NCBI GenBank assembly: GCA_900149785.2
Contig: FSSI02000010.1
Coordinates: 1 to 64,000, forward strand
Source of the DNA: Sodalinema lacuna_A
GTDB lineage: Bacteria > Cyanobacteriota > Cyanobacteriia > Cyanobacteriales > Geitlerinemataceae
Direction of reading: 5' to 3'
DNA length: 64,000 nucleotides
Shown here piece by piece: positions 52,267-61,779 of this stretch (positions are counted from its first letter, which is position 1; every line of letters begins with the position of its first letter). Below the pieces are notes generated by a model, which was given only the letters and a program-made list of their open reading frames with translations, did not search any database and was not told the DNA's origin. The translations under genes were made by a program, and so were the position numbers.

Positions 52267-53982
52267 CTAAGAAACGTCAGTCGTAGGGTCAGTTTTGGAG
52301 GTGGGGCGAGGGAGTGGCAATTCTTCCAAAATCCGGAACCGTACATGGTTGATGGCTAAGTCTCCCATCGACACTTCCGTTTTGGGCAGTCGCTTGCCGT
52401 CTTTAATCAGACTTTCAAATTTCGCCCCTTTGACTAATTCTAAGTGATACCAGGCTAAGCCCATAAAGAAGCGTAGGGGATGGGGACCGCGATCGCCCAT
52501 ACCATCGGGGTTCGACTCCATGGGAATCCAGCCATAGCCGGGGACAAAGAACTCAAGCCAGACATGATTAAAGTCCGGCTGCATAGGGACTTCCCGGAGT
52601 TCCGCTTGGGCCGGGCATTTATAGCGGCCCACCGTCCGACAGGCAATGCCATTGAGACGCAACAAGGCCAAGAGAATCCCCACATATTCCCCACAAGACC
52701 CCATCCCCCGTTTCAGGGCCACATCGGGGGTATCAATATGGGGTTTAATGCCATATTCGAGGCGATCGTAAACATAATCGCGGATACTTAACACTTGCCG
52801 CAAGAGATTAGTTTCACTGCCGACGGCGTTACGGGCGGCCCGCTGGACGGTGTCGGTGTCCATAGCCAGGTTGTCATTATCGACGAGATAGCGTTCGGGA
52901 TACTCAGGGGGTAACTCGGGTAACTCGCTGACATCGCCGGGTTTGAGGTTATATTTAATGCCCCGCACATCGAGGATGGCTTTCCAGCCAAAAATCCGGG
53001 CTTCAAAGGGTTTGAGATGGTCAAACTTGAAGACGGCCATGGGTTGTTCTTGGATGACCCGCGTTTCAAAGGGTATGCCGATTGACTCAATGCCATGAAC
53101 CCTCTGACGGGGGGTATCCACAGGAAGGGCGATGTGCCATTCAAAGTCTTTGAGTTCTACTGCATCGAGGGGGGAGAGTTCCTCGGTGTAGGTCATTTCG
53201 ATGCGGTAGCCGTTGGAGAGAGTGTAATGGTTTTCGGGGTTGTGATAGATGTGAAGGGGATGGATGAAGGTGCGATCGCGGAAGGTCAGTTGATAGGGGT
53301 TCGCGGCGTTGGGGTCGTCCCGGATATAGGGTTCTTCGTAGGCGTAGGCGACGTACAACAGATCCTCGTCGAGTTCAGGATGGGGATAGAACGTCAGGGC
53401 GGTGGGAGAGGGAAAGGGAGTCAGAACGCTAAAGTGCATGGACCCTGTACCGCGGTCCATACAGTATACGGTTTGCTCGACGGTATCGGTAACCCAGAGT
53501 TCTTCACCACGAACAGCGAGGTTTTCGACCCCTACGCCGGGGGCATAGAAGCTAGTAATTTCTTTTTGACTATCTCGGGAGAAGACGTAAATGAGGGCTT
53601 CTTTCTGGCAACTGACGTAAATGGCCCCACCTTGAACAGCCAACCCTTGTAGGGCGTAGGGGAGGGTGATGAAGCGTTGGGCGATGAAGTCATCGAGGTT
53701 GCAGAAGTAGATACTATCGCCTCGGGTAAACCAGAGGGTGTTGTCCCAAATGGTCATCCCCCCCACGCCGATGAAGTCAGCAGCGTTATGGGGGTTTAAG
53801 ATGCGGGTATCGTCGGTTTCTGGGTTGACGGCGATGATATAGCCGCGAACGGCATCCACGGCGATGAGTTCAGGCTGTGTTGAACCGGTTTCTGGGTTGG
53901 CGGTCGCCGGAAGCACACTGAGTCCGTGAAGGGCATAGACTCCATGGGGTCTGAGGGTATGTCGTTCGAGAGGCTGAGTCAT
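52267..53982 (-). CDS. Propeller and transglutaminase-like protease domain protein
   Basis: A 571-residue protein starting at ATG 53982 (MTQPLERHTLRPHGVY). The N-terminal ~250 residues are beta-propeller-like with repeated blades (ELIAVDAVRGYIIAVNPE, GMTIWDNTLWFTRGD, LAVRGEELWVTDTVEQTVYC). A middle beta domain follows. A transglutaminase-like cysteine peptidase comes next: RDYVYDRLEYG, the catalytic Cys in GMGSCGEYVGILLALLRLNG, the His in FNHVWLEFF and the Asp/Asn in PMESNPDGMG. There is no signal peptide, so it is likely cytoplasmic. It is first in the operon with tldD, suggesting a joint role in peptide processing (inference). Confidence 0.78.
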   Translation of the reverse strand: MTQPLERHTLRPHGVYALHGLSVLPATANPETGSTQPELIAVDAVRGYIIAVNPETDDTRILNPHNAADFIGVGGMTIWDNTLWFTRGDSIYFCNLDDFIAQRFITLPYALQGLAVQGGAIYVSCQKEALIYVFSRDSQKEITSFYAPGVGVENLAVRGEELWVTDTVEQTVYCMDRGTGSMHFSVLTPFPSPTALTFYPHPELDEDLLYVAYAYEEPYIRDDPNAANPYQLTFRDRTFIHPLHIYHNPENHYTLSNGYRIEMTYTEELSPLDAVELKDFEWHIALPVDTPRQRVHGIESIGIPFETRVIQEQPMAVFKFDHLKPFEARIFGWKAILDVRGIKYNLKPGDVSELPELPPEYPERYLVDNDNLAMDTDTVQRAARNAVGSETNLLRQVLSIRDYVYDRLEYGIKPHIDTPDVALKRGMGSCGEYVGILLALLRLNGIACRTVGRYKCPAQAELREVPMQPDFNHVWLEFFVPGYGWIPMESNPDGMGDRGPHPLRFFMGLAWYHLELVKGAKFESLIKDGKRLPKTEVSMGDLAINHVRFRILEELPLPRPTSKTDPTTDVS

Positions 53983-54012
53983 GGCAGAAGGGAGGCAAAG
54001 GGCAATGGGCAA

Positions 54013-54482
54013 CAGGTCACCGGCAGATGTTGGCTTGAGTCGGTTTTGCCCTGGGTGACTATTTACGGTAACACTGTCCGGTTTCGGCGAACTGATTGCT
54101 AGACTACCATTCCTCGGGGATGGGGTGGCCAGGGGAGGCTATTCGGCGACGGCGGCTTCGGGTTTCCCCTACTACCATTCATATTGAGTCCCACGGCGAT
54201 CGCTCTCCCTCGTTGGGGTAAACATCTTTAACGCACCATTCTTGAGGTGTTTGACCTCCAGAGTTTCGGTATCGCTACAACTCCTAACCCGATCTGACAG
54301 TCTAATTAAATACAAAATTACGGATATCGCTAGAAATTGCCTCGATGCCTTGTCCTGGGGCAGATTTTCTACTACGGTCATACTATAATCTGACTGGAGA
54401 TGCTGTTCGCTTGAGGTCTGCGATCGCCGGCAGGACAGGTAGCCAAACGGTCACGCATCAACTCTTCTTTATCGATTCATCA
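54013..54482. other. Spacer between the transglutaminase gene and the hsdM remnant
   Basis: 470 bases. Two candidate frames here are not supported: they lack a plausible start and protein-like pattern. Two HIP1-like sites occur (near 54196 and 54419). No RNA or repeat was recognised. Confidence 0.4.
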
Positions 54483-54809
54483 ATGTTCGAGCAAACGTTT
54501 AAAAATATCGATGACGTTCTCTGGAAAGAGTCCGGGTGCGCCACTGAACTCGACGACACCGAACAAACGTCCTGGCTTTTGTTTTTGAAGTCTATCGAGC
54601 AAATTTTTTTGATTCAAACGGGGAAAACGGCGTCTCTGTTCTTGCAGCATTTCATGAAGTTTCTGAAGAAAGGTGGACGCGCAGTGATAGTGATTAAAAA
54701 TATATTCCTTTCGAATGGTGTTTGTTTCGTATCCAACAGCATCTCAATCCTCCTGAAAAAGATGTGGCGTAGAAAGGTCGAACCTGCTAATCCGTTAAAT
54801 TGCCATTAA
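54483..54809 (+). pseudogene. hsdM: Deleted type I restriction-modification methylase (hsdM remnant)
   Basis: The ATG at 54483 starts MFEQTFKNIDDVLWKESGC and ELDDTEQTSWLLFLK, the exact style of the HsdM N-terminus. The text then jumps to SIEQIFLIQTGKTASLFLQHF and LKKGGRAVIVIKNIFLSN, which in a normal ~490-500-residue HsdM lie some 260 residues further on, just after the NPPF catalytic motif. The intervening part with the SAM-binding and NPPF motifs is missing, yet the frame is kept across the joint. After NIFLSN the sequence no longer fits HsdM and stops at 54809. The 108-residue product cannot methylate DNA. An extension of the frame upstream to 54345 is not HsdM-like. Confidence 0.8.
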
Positions 54810-54827
54810 ACCCGCGTCTTAATAACG

Positions 54828-55193
54828 ATGAACATTACGGAACGTGCCGCTCAAATCTGGCCGATTTTGGCTTTAGCCGCTAAAAACCGACAAGTTCTGA
54901 CATATAAAATCTTGCATCAGTTAACCGGAATGGCAAAGCCTGGTTTGGGAAAATGCCTAGAACCCATTCAGTCGTACTGTTTGTTACACGAACTCCCACC
55001 CTTAACCATCTTAGTCGTCAATCAAGATAAAGGTCTACCAGGGTCTGGGTTTATTGCCGCACAAGATATTCCCAAAACTCAGCTCGACGTTTTTTCCTAT
55101 GACTGGCTCTCTCATGGTGCGCCAACAGTTGAAGAGCTAGAAGAAGCATTGCATAAATTACCATCTAATCATAATACAGATGCTATTAATTAA
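54828..55193 (+). CDS. Small protein associated with the type I RM remnant, function unknown
   Basis: A 121-residue protein (MNITERAAQIWPILALAAKN) with a helical N-terminal domain resembling a winged helix (QVLTYKILHQLTGMAKPGLG). A short conserved-looking beta part follows (LTILVVNQDKGLPGSGFIAA, VFSYDWLSHGAP). Proteins of this type occur beside restriction-modification genes in cyanobacteria as I recall them, but no biochemical role is known. The gene looks intact, unlike its neighbour, and starts 18 bases after the remnant's stop. It may be a specificity or control accessory; that is speculation. Confidence 0.65.
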   Translation: MNITERAAQIWPILALAAKNRQVLTYKILHQLTGMAKPGLGKCLEPIQSYCLLHELPPLTILVVNQDKGLPGSGFIAAQDIPKTQLDVFSYDWLSHGAPTVEELEEALHKLPSNHNTDAIN

Positions 55194-55695
55194 GTTATCG
55201 TAACTGCCTTGATTTTTTTGAGGATTGCTTGATACAACAACCATGAGCAAACCTACAACTAAGGAAACAGTCATCGTACGAGCCAGAATTTCGTCCAAAC
55301 AGTACGAATCTCGATATTTATAACGACTTTCAGTTTAGTGAGGTACAACGGCAACCCTCAAAAGTATTGCCCTGCCTGATTTCTACTGTACCTTGTAGAT
55401 ATGAAAATCGCAATATTTCAGCCTATACAATTCTGACCACGAGAAGGTTTCATGCCATCACCCCTTAGGCGACCAGTGCCGTTAGTTTTGACACTTGACA
55501 GGGTTATACCCTTGCTACCTTTTTTGCTTTTCTATTTTCCCCACCTTTTTCGGCCATTCTTTAAGAAAAATTTATGGCAGATTACACCCATGGCCGTAGG
55601 GGCGAAAAATTTTTCGCCCCTACAATCTGGTGTCTAATGCAACAAATTTTCCCCGATTTCCTGAAAACTCAGAGAAAACCCGTTAACCTCGCGGC
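55194..55695. other. Spacer with a small ORF and a 28-bp palindrome, between the RM remnant and chlH
   Basis: An ORF of 26 codons (ATG 55243 to stop 55323, MSKPTTKETVIVRARISSKQ and six more) has no recognised relatives and may be a gene fragment. A perfect 28-bp palindrome lies at 55596-55623 (GTAGGGGCGAAAAA with its reverse complement), the cyanobacterial TTTTCGCCCCTAC-type dispersed repeat. On the minus strand it lies downstream of chlH and could also form a terminator-like hairpin. Confidence 0.5.
55596..55623. repeat. 28-bp perfect palindrome (GGGGCGAA type)
   Basis: GTAGGGGCGAAAAA followed directly by TTTTTCGCCCCTAC; both arms are exact. It sits about 70 bases beyond the chlH stop. The TTCGCCCCTAC motif is a familiar interspersed repeat in cyanobacteria (from memory, not searched). 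Confidence 0.85.
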
Positions 55696-58600
55696 CTACT
55701 CAACCCCTTCAATGCGGTCCTCAACCTGTTGATACAACTCCATCAGACGTTCGAGGTTCTCATCACTGGTTTCCCAATAGCCACGGCCATGGACCTCCAG
55801 CAACGTTCCCACCATCTTACGGAAGGAATGAGGATTGAGATTCATCAGGCGTTCCTGCATCTCCTTATCCTTAATAAAGGTCTCATTCGCCTCCTCATAC
55901 ACCCAGTTATCCACCGCGTCCGCCGTCGCCGACCAACCCATGGTGTTCACCAAGCGTTTCGAGAGTTCCCGAACCCCCTCATAACCATGAGACAACATCC
56001 CCTCATACCATTTCGGGTTCAGCATCTTCGTCCGGGAATCCAGACGAACCGTTTCCGAGAGACTGCGAACCTGGGCATTGGCCGTCGTCGTATCCGCAAT
56101 ATACGAATTGGGTTTCTTGCCATCCTTGCGTAACTTCGAGACCACCTTTGTCGGGTCAGAGTCGAAATAGTGGGACACATCCGTCAAACTGATTTCCGAA
56201 GAATCCAAGTTTTGGAACGTCGCATCCGCCGTCGACAGGGCCGACTCAAACACCTTGCGGTCTTGTTCCATCATGCCGGGATTATCCGCATTGAAGGCGA
56301 AGGACTTACGAGTCAGATACATTTCTTGCAATTCCGACTCTTCCTCCCAGGTGCTGTTTTCCACCGCCAAGTTAATATTGGCCGCATAAGACCCCGACGC
56401 ATTGGAGAAGACCCGAGTCGCCGCTTGACGCAGGTTCACCCCCATCTCCTCGGCTTGTTTTAGGGCGTGTTTACGGACAAAGTTCATTTCCAACGGTTCA
56501 TCCGCTTCGGCCGCCATCTTAATCGCCTTATCCAACAAGGCCATCTGATTAACAAACAAGTCGCGGAAGACCCCAGAACAGTTGACCACCACATCAATCC
56601 GAGGCCGGCCCAACTCCTCTAAAGGAATCAAGTCTAACTTGTTGACCCGTCCTAACGCATCAGGAACCGGCTTCACCCCAACCATCCACATGATTTGGGC
56701 CAAGGATTCACCATAGGTCTTGATATTATCCGTTCCCCACAGCACACAGGCGATGGTTTCAGGATACTCGTTGCCATTTTCCTGACGTTGCCGTTCCACC
56801 AAGCGGTCAACCACCATCTTAGCCGCCTGAACCGCTGCTGCGGTGGGAATCGCTTGAGGGTCGAGGGCATGGATATTTTTACCCGTGGGCAAGACATCGG
56901 GGTTGCGGATGGGGTCACCACCGGGACCCGGCAGTACATATTCCCCTTCCAAGGCCCGCAACAGAGACCCCAGTTCATTGTCCGCACAAACCTGCTTGAG
57001 ACAGAAGTTGAGATACTCAATCAGCTTGTCTAAGGCCTCTTTATCCACGCGATGGAAGCCAGCGGCCTTGAGAACCTCATACCAGGGTTCATCCTTAATC
57101 ATCCGTTGCAGCCAGTTACCGAGATTCTCCAAACGAACCCGGCCATCGCTGTCGGTTTTCTCAGCCACCATGGCCCCAACGCACTCGCGGGTGGCTTCAA
57201 CGATTTTCTGGTTCAACTCCACATCAGCGAGAACCCCTTTATCGTTGTTGCTGTAAATGTCTTGGATGTTGCGGTCGAGACTTTGGGCCAAGAGACTGGG
57301 GAGGCCCACAATACCTTCTTCTTCCCGGTCGATGCTGCCAATGCTAACCAGAGTGGCCACCGCTTCCTCAGCGGTGGGCGGTTTGCCGATAACGTGTAAG
57401 CCACAGGGAAGTAACCGCGACTCGATTTCCATCAGTTGTTTGTAAACCAAGCCGACGATGGTATCCCGTTCATCTTGACTCAGGTCTTTGGCATCCGCTT
57501 CGGGGAAGTCGATGTCTTTGTCGAGATTGACCATACGGGCTTTCTCAACGATGGTGTTGACGATAGGAATGCCCCGTCCGCCATCTTTAAGGGTTTGGTA
57601 GGACCCCACCAGTTCGCCGAGTTCTTTGAGACCTTTATAAAGGCCAGCATTTTCCGCTGGTGGCGTGAGGTAGGAAATGGTTTCAGCGTAGCTGCGGCGT
57701 TTGGCGATGGTCGCCTCGCTGGGGTTGTTGGCGGCGTAGTAGTAGAGGTTGGGAATGTTACCAATCAAACTATCGGGGTAACAGGTTCCCGACATTCCCA
57801 TTTGTTTTCCGGGCATGAACTCCAGGGAACCATGGGTGCCAAAGTGGAGAACGGCGTCGGCTTGCCAAATCTGTTCGAGATAGGTGTAGTAGGCGGCGAA
57901 GCCATGGTGGGGGCTAGCGGAACGGCTAAACAACAACCGCATCGGGTCGCCTTCGTAGCCAAAGGTGGGTTGGACCCCGATAAACAGGTTGCCGAACTGT
58001 TTTCCGTACACCAAGAGGTTTTGCCCGTCGCTGTTGAGGGTTCCCGGTGCAGACCCCCAGTTTTCTTCTAAGCGTTTGGCGTAGGGGGTGAGGTTTTCGT
58101 ATTCATCAACGGGCATCCGATAGGCCACGTTGAGTTCTGGGCTGGCGTACTGGGCAGCGGCATCATGGATGACCGCATTCATCAACTCCTGGGGATTCTC
58201 TGGCAGGTCTTCGATGCGGTAGCCGTTGCGTTGCAGGGCGGTGGCGACTTCGTGAATGCTGCCGAAGACGTCGAGATAGGCGGCGGTTCCGACGTTGCCT
58301 TTGTCGGGGGGGAAGCTAAAAATGGTGATGGCAACTTTTTTATGGAGTTTGGGTTTACGCCGCAGGTTAGCCCATTTCATGGCCCGGGTTGCCACGGCTT
58401 CGATGCGGTCTTGCATGGCGTGGGCTTTGCCGGTGGCCCCATCCCGCCCGGAGAGAACGATGGGTTCGATGGCCCCGTCAAGTTCGGGGATGGCGATTTG
58501 TAGGGCGACTTGAATCGGGTGCAGTCCTAGGTCGCTGTCTTCCCATTCTTCGGTGGTTTGGAAGACGAGGGGTAGGGCGACCATGTAGGGGCAGTTGAGC

Positions 58601-59691
58601 CGCTTGAGGGAGTCGATGGCTTTGGGGTGGTCTTGACGGGCGGGACCGCCGACGAGGGCAAAGCCGGTGAGGGAAACGACGACATCGACGAAGGCTTTGT
58701 TGTTGGGGTTATCGGTTTCGCCTTGTTCCCAGAAGAATTTGTTGACGGGTTGGGAGAAGTCGAGTCCGCCGGAGAAGATGGGGATGACGCGGGCGCCAAG
58801 GGATTCAAATTCTTGCACCATGGCCACGTAGTGGGCGTCGTCTCCGGTGACGAGGTGGGTCCGTTGTAGGACGAGTCCGACGGTGGGGGCGAGGGGGTCT
58901 TTGTGGTCGTCGCTGATGTCCCGGCGGGAGTTATACCAGTTGAGGTATTCTTTGACGTCTTCGAACATCTGGGGGGCGAGGGGATGCCAGATACCCATGT
59001 CGGGGTAGACGACGGGGTCGTTGTAGGTGACGTCTCGCTTCCCTTCGGGCAGTACGTATTTGTCTGCCAACATCAAGATGAAGTTTTCCAGGTTGTCGGG
59101 GGACCCGCCGAGCCAGTATTGGAAGCTCAGCATGAAGTTACGCGCGTCCTGGGCTTTGTCCACGGGCATGTATTTGAGGACTTTGGGCAGGGTGCGCAGC
59201 AGTTTGAGCATTCCGTCTTGGAAGGAGGCGCCGGACTGCTCTTTGCGCTTTCTCATGAATTGGGCGATGGCACTTTTGGATTGTCCGAGTTGTGCCATCG
59301 AGAAGCTGCCCAATTTGTTGAGGCGCATGACTTCGGGCATGGAGGGGAAGACGATGGCGGCGTCGAGGTTGTCCCGGGCGGGTTGGACGGCTTCGATGAC
59401 TTTTTCGGCTAGGTCTTCGATGAAGATGAGGGAGCCGATGAAGATGTTGGCTTGGGCGACATCCCGTTTCAGGTCTTCGCAGTTTTCAGGGTCGCGCAGT
59501 TCTTCGATGAGGTAGCCGCTCAGTTCGATGGCCAGGTTGGGGTTGTTGGCGTTGATGGCTTGGGCGGCGGCGGACAAGGCACTCTGATATTGCGATTCGA
59601 GCACGACATAGACCACCTTGATTAGGGTGCGACCGTTGAGGTCGTCGGGAGCCTGGATGTGGCGAACGGTGGGCTTGACGTGGGTGAACAT
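55696..59691 (-). CDS. chlH: Magnesium chelatase subunit H
   Basis: Catalytic, porphyrin-binding subunit of magnesium chelatase, which inserts Mg into protoporphyrin IX as the committed step to chlorophyll. Full length at 1331 residues. MFTHVKPTVRHIQAPDDLNG at the start, the N-terminal DUF3479-type head, and CobN-like motifs LHFGTHGSLEFMPGKQMGM, LYYYAANNPSEATIAKRRSY and CVLWGTDNIKTYGESLAQIM are all present. The C-terminus MVGTLLEVHGRGYW is canonical. Partners chlD and chlI are not here. ATG at 59691. A possible RpaB-type box lies about 150 bases upstream. Codon use is uniform. Confidence 0.98.
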   Translation of the reverse strand: MFTHVKPTVRHIQAPDDLNGRTLIKVVYVVLESQYQSALSAAAQAINANNPNLAIELSGYLIEELRDPENCEDLKRDVAQANIFIGSLIFIEDLAEKVIEAVQPARDNLDAAIVFPSMPEVMRLNKLGSFSMAQLGQSKSAIAQFMRKRKEQSGASFQDGMLKLLRTLPKVLKYMPVDKAQDARNFMLSFQYWLGGSPDNLENFILMLADKYVLPEGKRDVTYNDPVVYPDMGIWHPLAPQMFEDVKEYLNWYNSRRDISDDHKDPLAPTVGLVLQRTHLVTGDDAHYVAMVQEFESLGARVIPIFSGGLDFSQPVNKFFWEQGETDNPNNKAFVDVVVSLTGFALVGGPARQDHPKAIDSLKRLNCPYMVALPLVFQTTEEWEDSDLGLHPIQVALQIAIPELDGAIEPIVLSGRDGATGKAHAMQDRIEAVATRAMKWANLRRKPKLHKKVAITIFSFPPDKGNVGTAAYLDVFGSIHEVATALQRNGYRIEDLPENPQELMNAVIHDAAAQYASPELNVAYRMPVDEYENLTPYAKRLEENWGSAPGTLNSDGQNLLVYGKQFGNLFIGVQPTFGYEGDPMRLLFSRSASPHHGFAAYYTYLEQIWQADAVLHFGTHGSLEFMPGKQMGMSGTCYPDSLIGNIPNLYYYAANNPSEATIAKRRSYAETISYLTPPAENAGLYKGLKELGELVGSYQTLKDGGRGIPIVNTIVEKARMVNLDKDIDFPEADAKDLSQDERDTIVGLVYKQLMEIESRLLPCGLHVIGKPPTAEEAVATLVSIGSIDREEEGIVGLPSLLAQSLDRNIQDIYSNNDKGVLADVELNQKIVEATRECVGAMVAEKTDSDGRVRLENLGNWLQRMIKDEPWYEVLKAAGFHRVDKEALDKLIEYLNFCLKQVCADNELGSLLRALEGEYVLPGPGGDPIRNPDVLPTGKNIHALDPQAIPTAAAVQAAKMVVDRLVERQRQENGNEYPETIACVLWGTDNIKTYGESLAQIMWMVGVKPVPDALGRVNKLDLIPLEELGRPRIDVVVNCSGVFRDLFVNQMALLDKAIKMAAEADEPLEMNFVRKHALKQAEEMGVNLRQAATRVFSNASGSYAANINLAVENSTWEEESELQEMYLTRKSFAFNADNPGMMEQDRKVFESALSTADATFQNLDSSEISLTDVSHYFDSDPTKVVSKLRKDGKKPNSYIADTTTANAQVRSLSETVRLDSRTKMLNPKWYEGMLSHGYEGVRELSKRLVNTMGWSATADAVDNWVYEEANETFIKDKEMQERLMNLNPHSFRKMVGTLLEVHGRGYWETSDENLERLMELYQQVEDRIEGVE

Positions 59692-60159
59692 GAATGGGTT
59701 ACTCCTTACGCGATTCGTGATTGTACTAAACCTGGTCTGGGATGGGCTTATGGAATTTAGCTATATAGGTGTTTTTACCAAATAATGTTAGGGGGACTTC
59801 ACTCAAATCCGCGTTCTGAAACAATTTGATAGAAAAACTGCAACATTTCGTTACATTTGTTTAGAAAATTGGCAAGCCTGGGGGACGCAAGGGGTGTTTA
59901 AACAATGGTTGTGTTGTTTTAGTGAGAAGAGTTTTGGATATTCTGTCAAGGGAGTTTTGGGGGAATGGGTCTGGGGATGGTGTGCCTCATAAAATATTAA
60001 TTCTTGATACAAAATACTGGAAATTGCGGTGATGGGTTGGGGCGGTGATTTAAAATTTTAGAAGATAATCTATCAAGATAAATTGCGGCGAAACGAGGGT
60101 TTCAGGGTGCGGATGGAGTGCGATCGCAATTTATGAGGCATTCTATTGAGGTGAAGCTG
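59692..60159. other. Divergent spacer between chlH and the zinc-ribbon/GAF gene
   Basis: About 470 AT-rich bases. It contains the HLR1-like site at 59840-59857 and several AT tracts (59995-60080). AGGTG just before 60160 serves the downstream gene. No gene or structured RNA was recognised. Confidence 0.45.
59840..59857. promoter_or_regulatory. HLR1-like (RpaB) site upstream of chlH
   Basis: GCAACATT-TC-GTTACATT: the second half matches the published HLR1 half-site (G/T)TTACA(A/T)(A/T) exactly, the first at six of eight bases, and the two-base spacer is right. RpaB controls light-dependent photosynthesis genes through such boxes. Position is about 150-170 bases before the chlH ATG. Confidence 0.3.
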
Positions 60160-61779
60160 ATGTCAAATTTTCTCTGTCCTTGTTGTTCTTATCCTTTATT
60201 AGGCTATGTCCGTCAAGGGACGTTGCGCTGGTTTTGTCCTCGCTGTCATCAGGAAATGCCCTATGGAACTGTGGAAACGACGCATTTATCTCAGACAACT
60301 GTTTTAGAAAATCATCAGCTTCAACCGTCGGGTGAGGAACCCGTCTCGCCGAGTCGTCAGGTCATGGCCCCGGTTGAGTCCAAGCCAATGGCGATGGCTA
60401 AGCCGATTTCTGAACGCTTTTCTGATCAGTTTCCGGCTCTGTTACATGAGACGGTGGATGGGGTCCGAAAAATTTTACGTGCGGACCGGGTGATTCTCTG
60501 TCGGACGACTCGCAAGTGGGAGGCGACGGTGGTCGCAGAGTCTCATGCACCGGGACGATCTTCGATGCTTAAATGCCGTTTAGGTCGCTTTTTTAGTGCT
60601 GAGGAGATTCTACAGTTTCAGGAGGGAAAACTCCAGGCGATCGCGGATTTAAATTCAATGGATCTCGATCGCTGTCCGACGAAGATTTTAGAGTGCTTTT
60701 TTGAGGTTTCCGCCAAGTTGGTGGTTCCGGTGCGTTTAGAAGAGATGCAGGGATTGTCGTTGTGGGGATTGTTGGCGGTGCATCAATGTTATACCGCTCG
60801 CAGTTGGTCGCAGCGGGAGATTGATACGACGCTCTTGTTGGCGCAACAGTTGGCGCGATCGTTGGAGCGCGATCGCCGCTATTGTGAGTTACAAGCAGCT
60901 CATGAGGCCTTACGGGAGACAGCATTTATTCATCAAGAGCAGCTATTGCGTCCCCTAGCTAAGCCAGACCCGGAACCCGAGGAAACATCGAATACATCCC
61001 TATCTCCCTCCCCAGCCGTAACGGTTTCCCCAGAGGAGTTGCTCAAAAGCTATGTGGCCTATTACCTCAGTCGCGGTAAGGGGATTATGAGTCCTCATCA
61101 GGGGAGTCTCGGGTTTCCGGGTGCGGTGTACGGCTATGAAGGCTATCGCTTTGAGTTTGAGAATTTTTGGCGACGACTGCAAGAACGCTCAGATTTCCGT
61201 CAGCTGTATTTGATGGGAGATATGCGCTGTTTTGAGAATTTCTTGGAGGGACGTTACACGGTTCTCGAATGTCAACGCTGTCATCTCCCGATTCCCAGTC
61301 GTTATGGTCGCGTCTATGAGGGTCCTGAATGTACGTTATGTGATGACTGTCCGACGAAGTGGGCCGATTCTGAACGCAGCAATGGGACAACTCGGGTATT
61401 GGTGGTGGGTGAGACGCCGACCGAGTTGCGGGACACTCAGCGGCTGTTCCGACAAAACCGCTATGAGGTGCAGTTTGTGGAAACTCCTCAGGAGGCGTTG
61501 AGTCAATCGTTGGGGACTTCGCTTGATGTGGTTACCCTTCAAGGGAATCTCAGTGAGGCCCAGGGCCGTTGTTGGGCCAGTCAGCTTCGTGAGGATTCCC
61601 GTTTTGCGAAGTTGCCGATTTTGGGGTTGAGCGATCGCGCCGGGTATGGGTTACCCTGGATGGGACACCCGCTAGAGTTACAGCATTATCTGTTACCCCC
61701 GTTGAGTGGTGAGCATTTAGTCCGTTATTTACGACGCCGTCAGGAGCAAACTCCCTTGTTGCATTGGTTCCCGCGTTAG
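60160..61779 (+). CDS. Zinc-ribbon/GAF protein with a C-terminal receiver-like domain
   Basis: From ATG 60160 (539 residues; GAGGTG lies 6 bases upstream) the protein has an N-terminal zinc ribbon (CPCCSYPLLGY, CPRCHQEMP). A phytochrome-like GAF domain spans about residues 90-250 (LLHETVDGVRKILRADRVIL, LWGLLAVHQCYTARSWSQRE, LLAQQLARSLERDR), but no chromophore Cys is evident. After a Pro/Glu linker comes a domain of ~100 residues with a second cysteine set (CQRCHLPIPSRYGRVY, CTLCDDC). The C-terminal receiver-like fold (TRVLVVGETPTELRDTQRLF) lacks the phospho-acceptor Asp pattern. A signalling or transcription role is plausible. Its 3' end overlaps dndC by 4 bases. Confidence 0.7.
   Translation: MSNFLCPCCSYPLLGYVRQGTLRWFCPRCHQEMPYGTVETTHLSQTTVLENHQLQPSGEEPVSPSRQVMAPVESKPMAMAKPISERFSDQFPALLHETVDGVRKILRADRVILCRTTRKWEATVVAESHAPGRSSMLKCRLGRFFSAEEILQFQEGKLQAIADLNSMDLDRCPTKILECFFEVSAKLVVPVRLEEMQGLSLWGLLAVHQCYTARSWSQREIDTTLLLAQQLARSLERDRRYCELQAAHEALRETAFIHQEQLLRPLAKPDPEPEETSNTSLSPSPAVTVSPEELLKSYVAYYLSRGKGIMSPHQGSLGFPGAVYGYEGYRFEFENFWRRLQERSDFRQLYLMGDMRCFENFLEGRYTVLECQRCHLPIPSRYGRVYEGPECTLCDDCPTKWADSERSNGTTRVLVVGETPTELRDTQRLFRQNRYEVQFVETPQEALSQSLGTSLDVVTLQGNLSEAQGRCWASQLREDSRFAKLPILGLSDRAGYGLPWMGHPLELQHYLLPPLSGEHLVRYLRRRQEQTPLLHWFPR

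Noticed and set aside
54172..54381. 69-codon minus-strand ORF
   Set aside because: No family resemblance, no start signal, and it lies in a spacer.
54345..54482. Upstream extension of the hsdM remnant
   Set aside because: HsdM proteins begin at MFEQTFKN; the preceding residues do not resemble the family.
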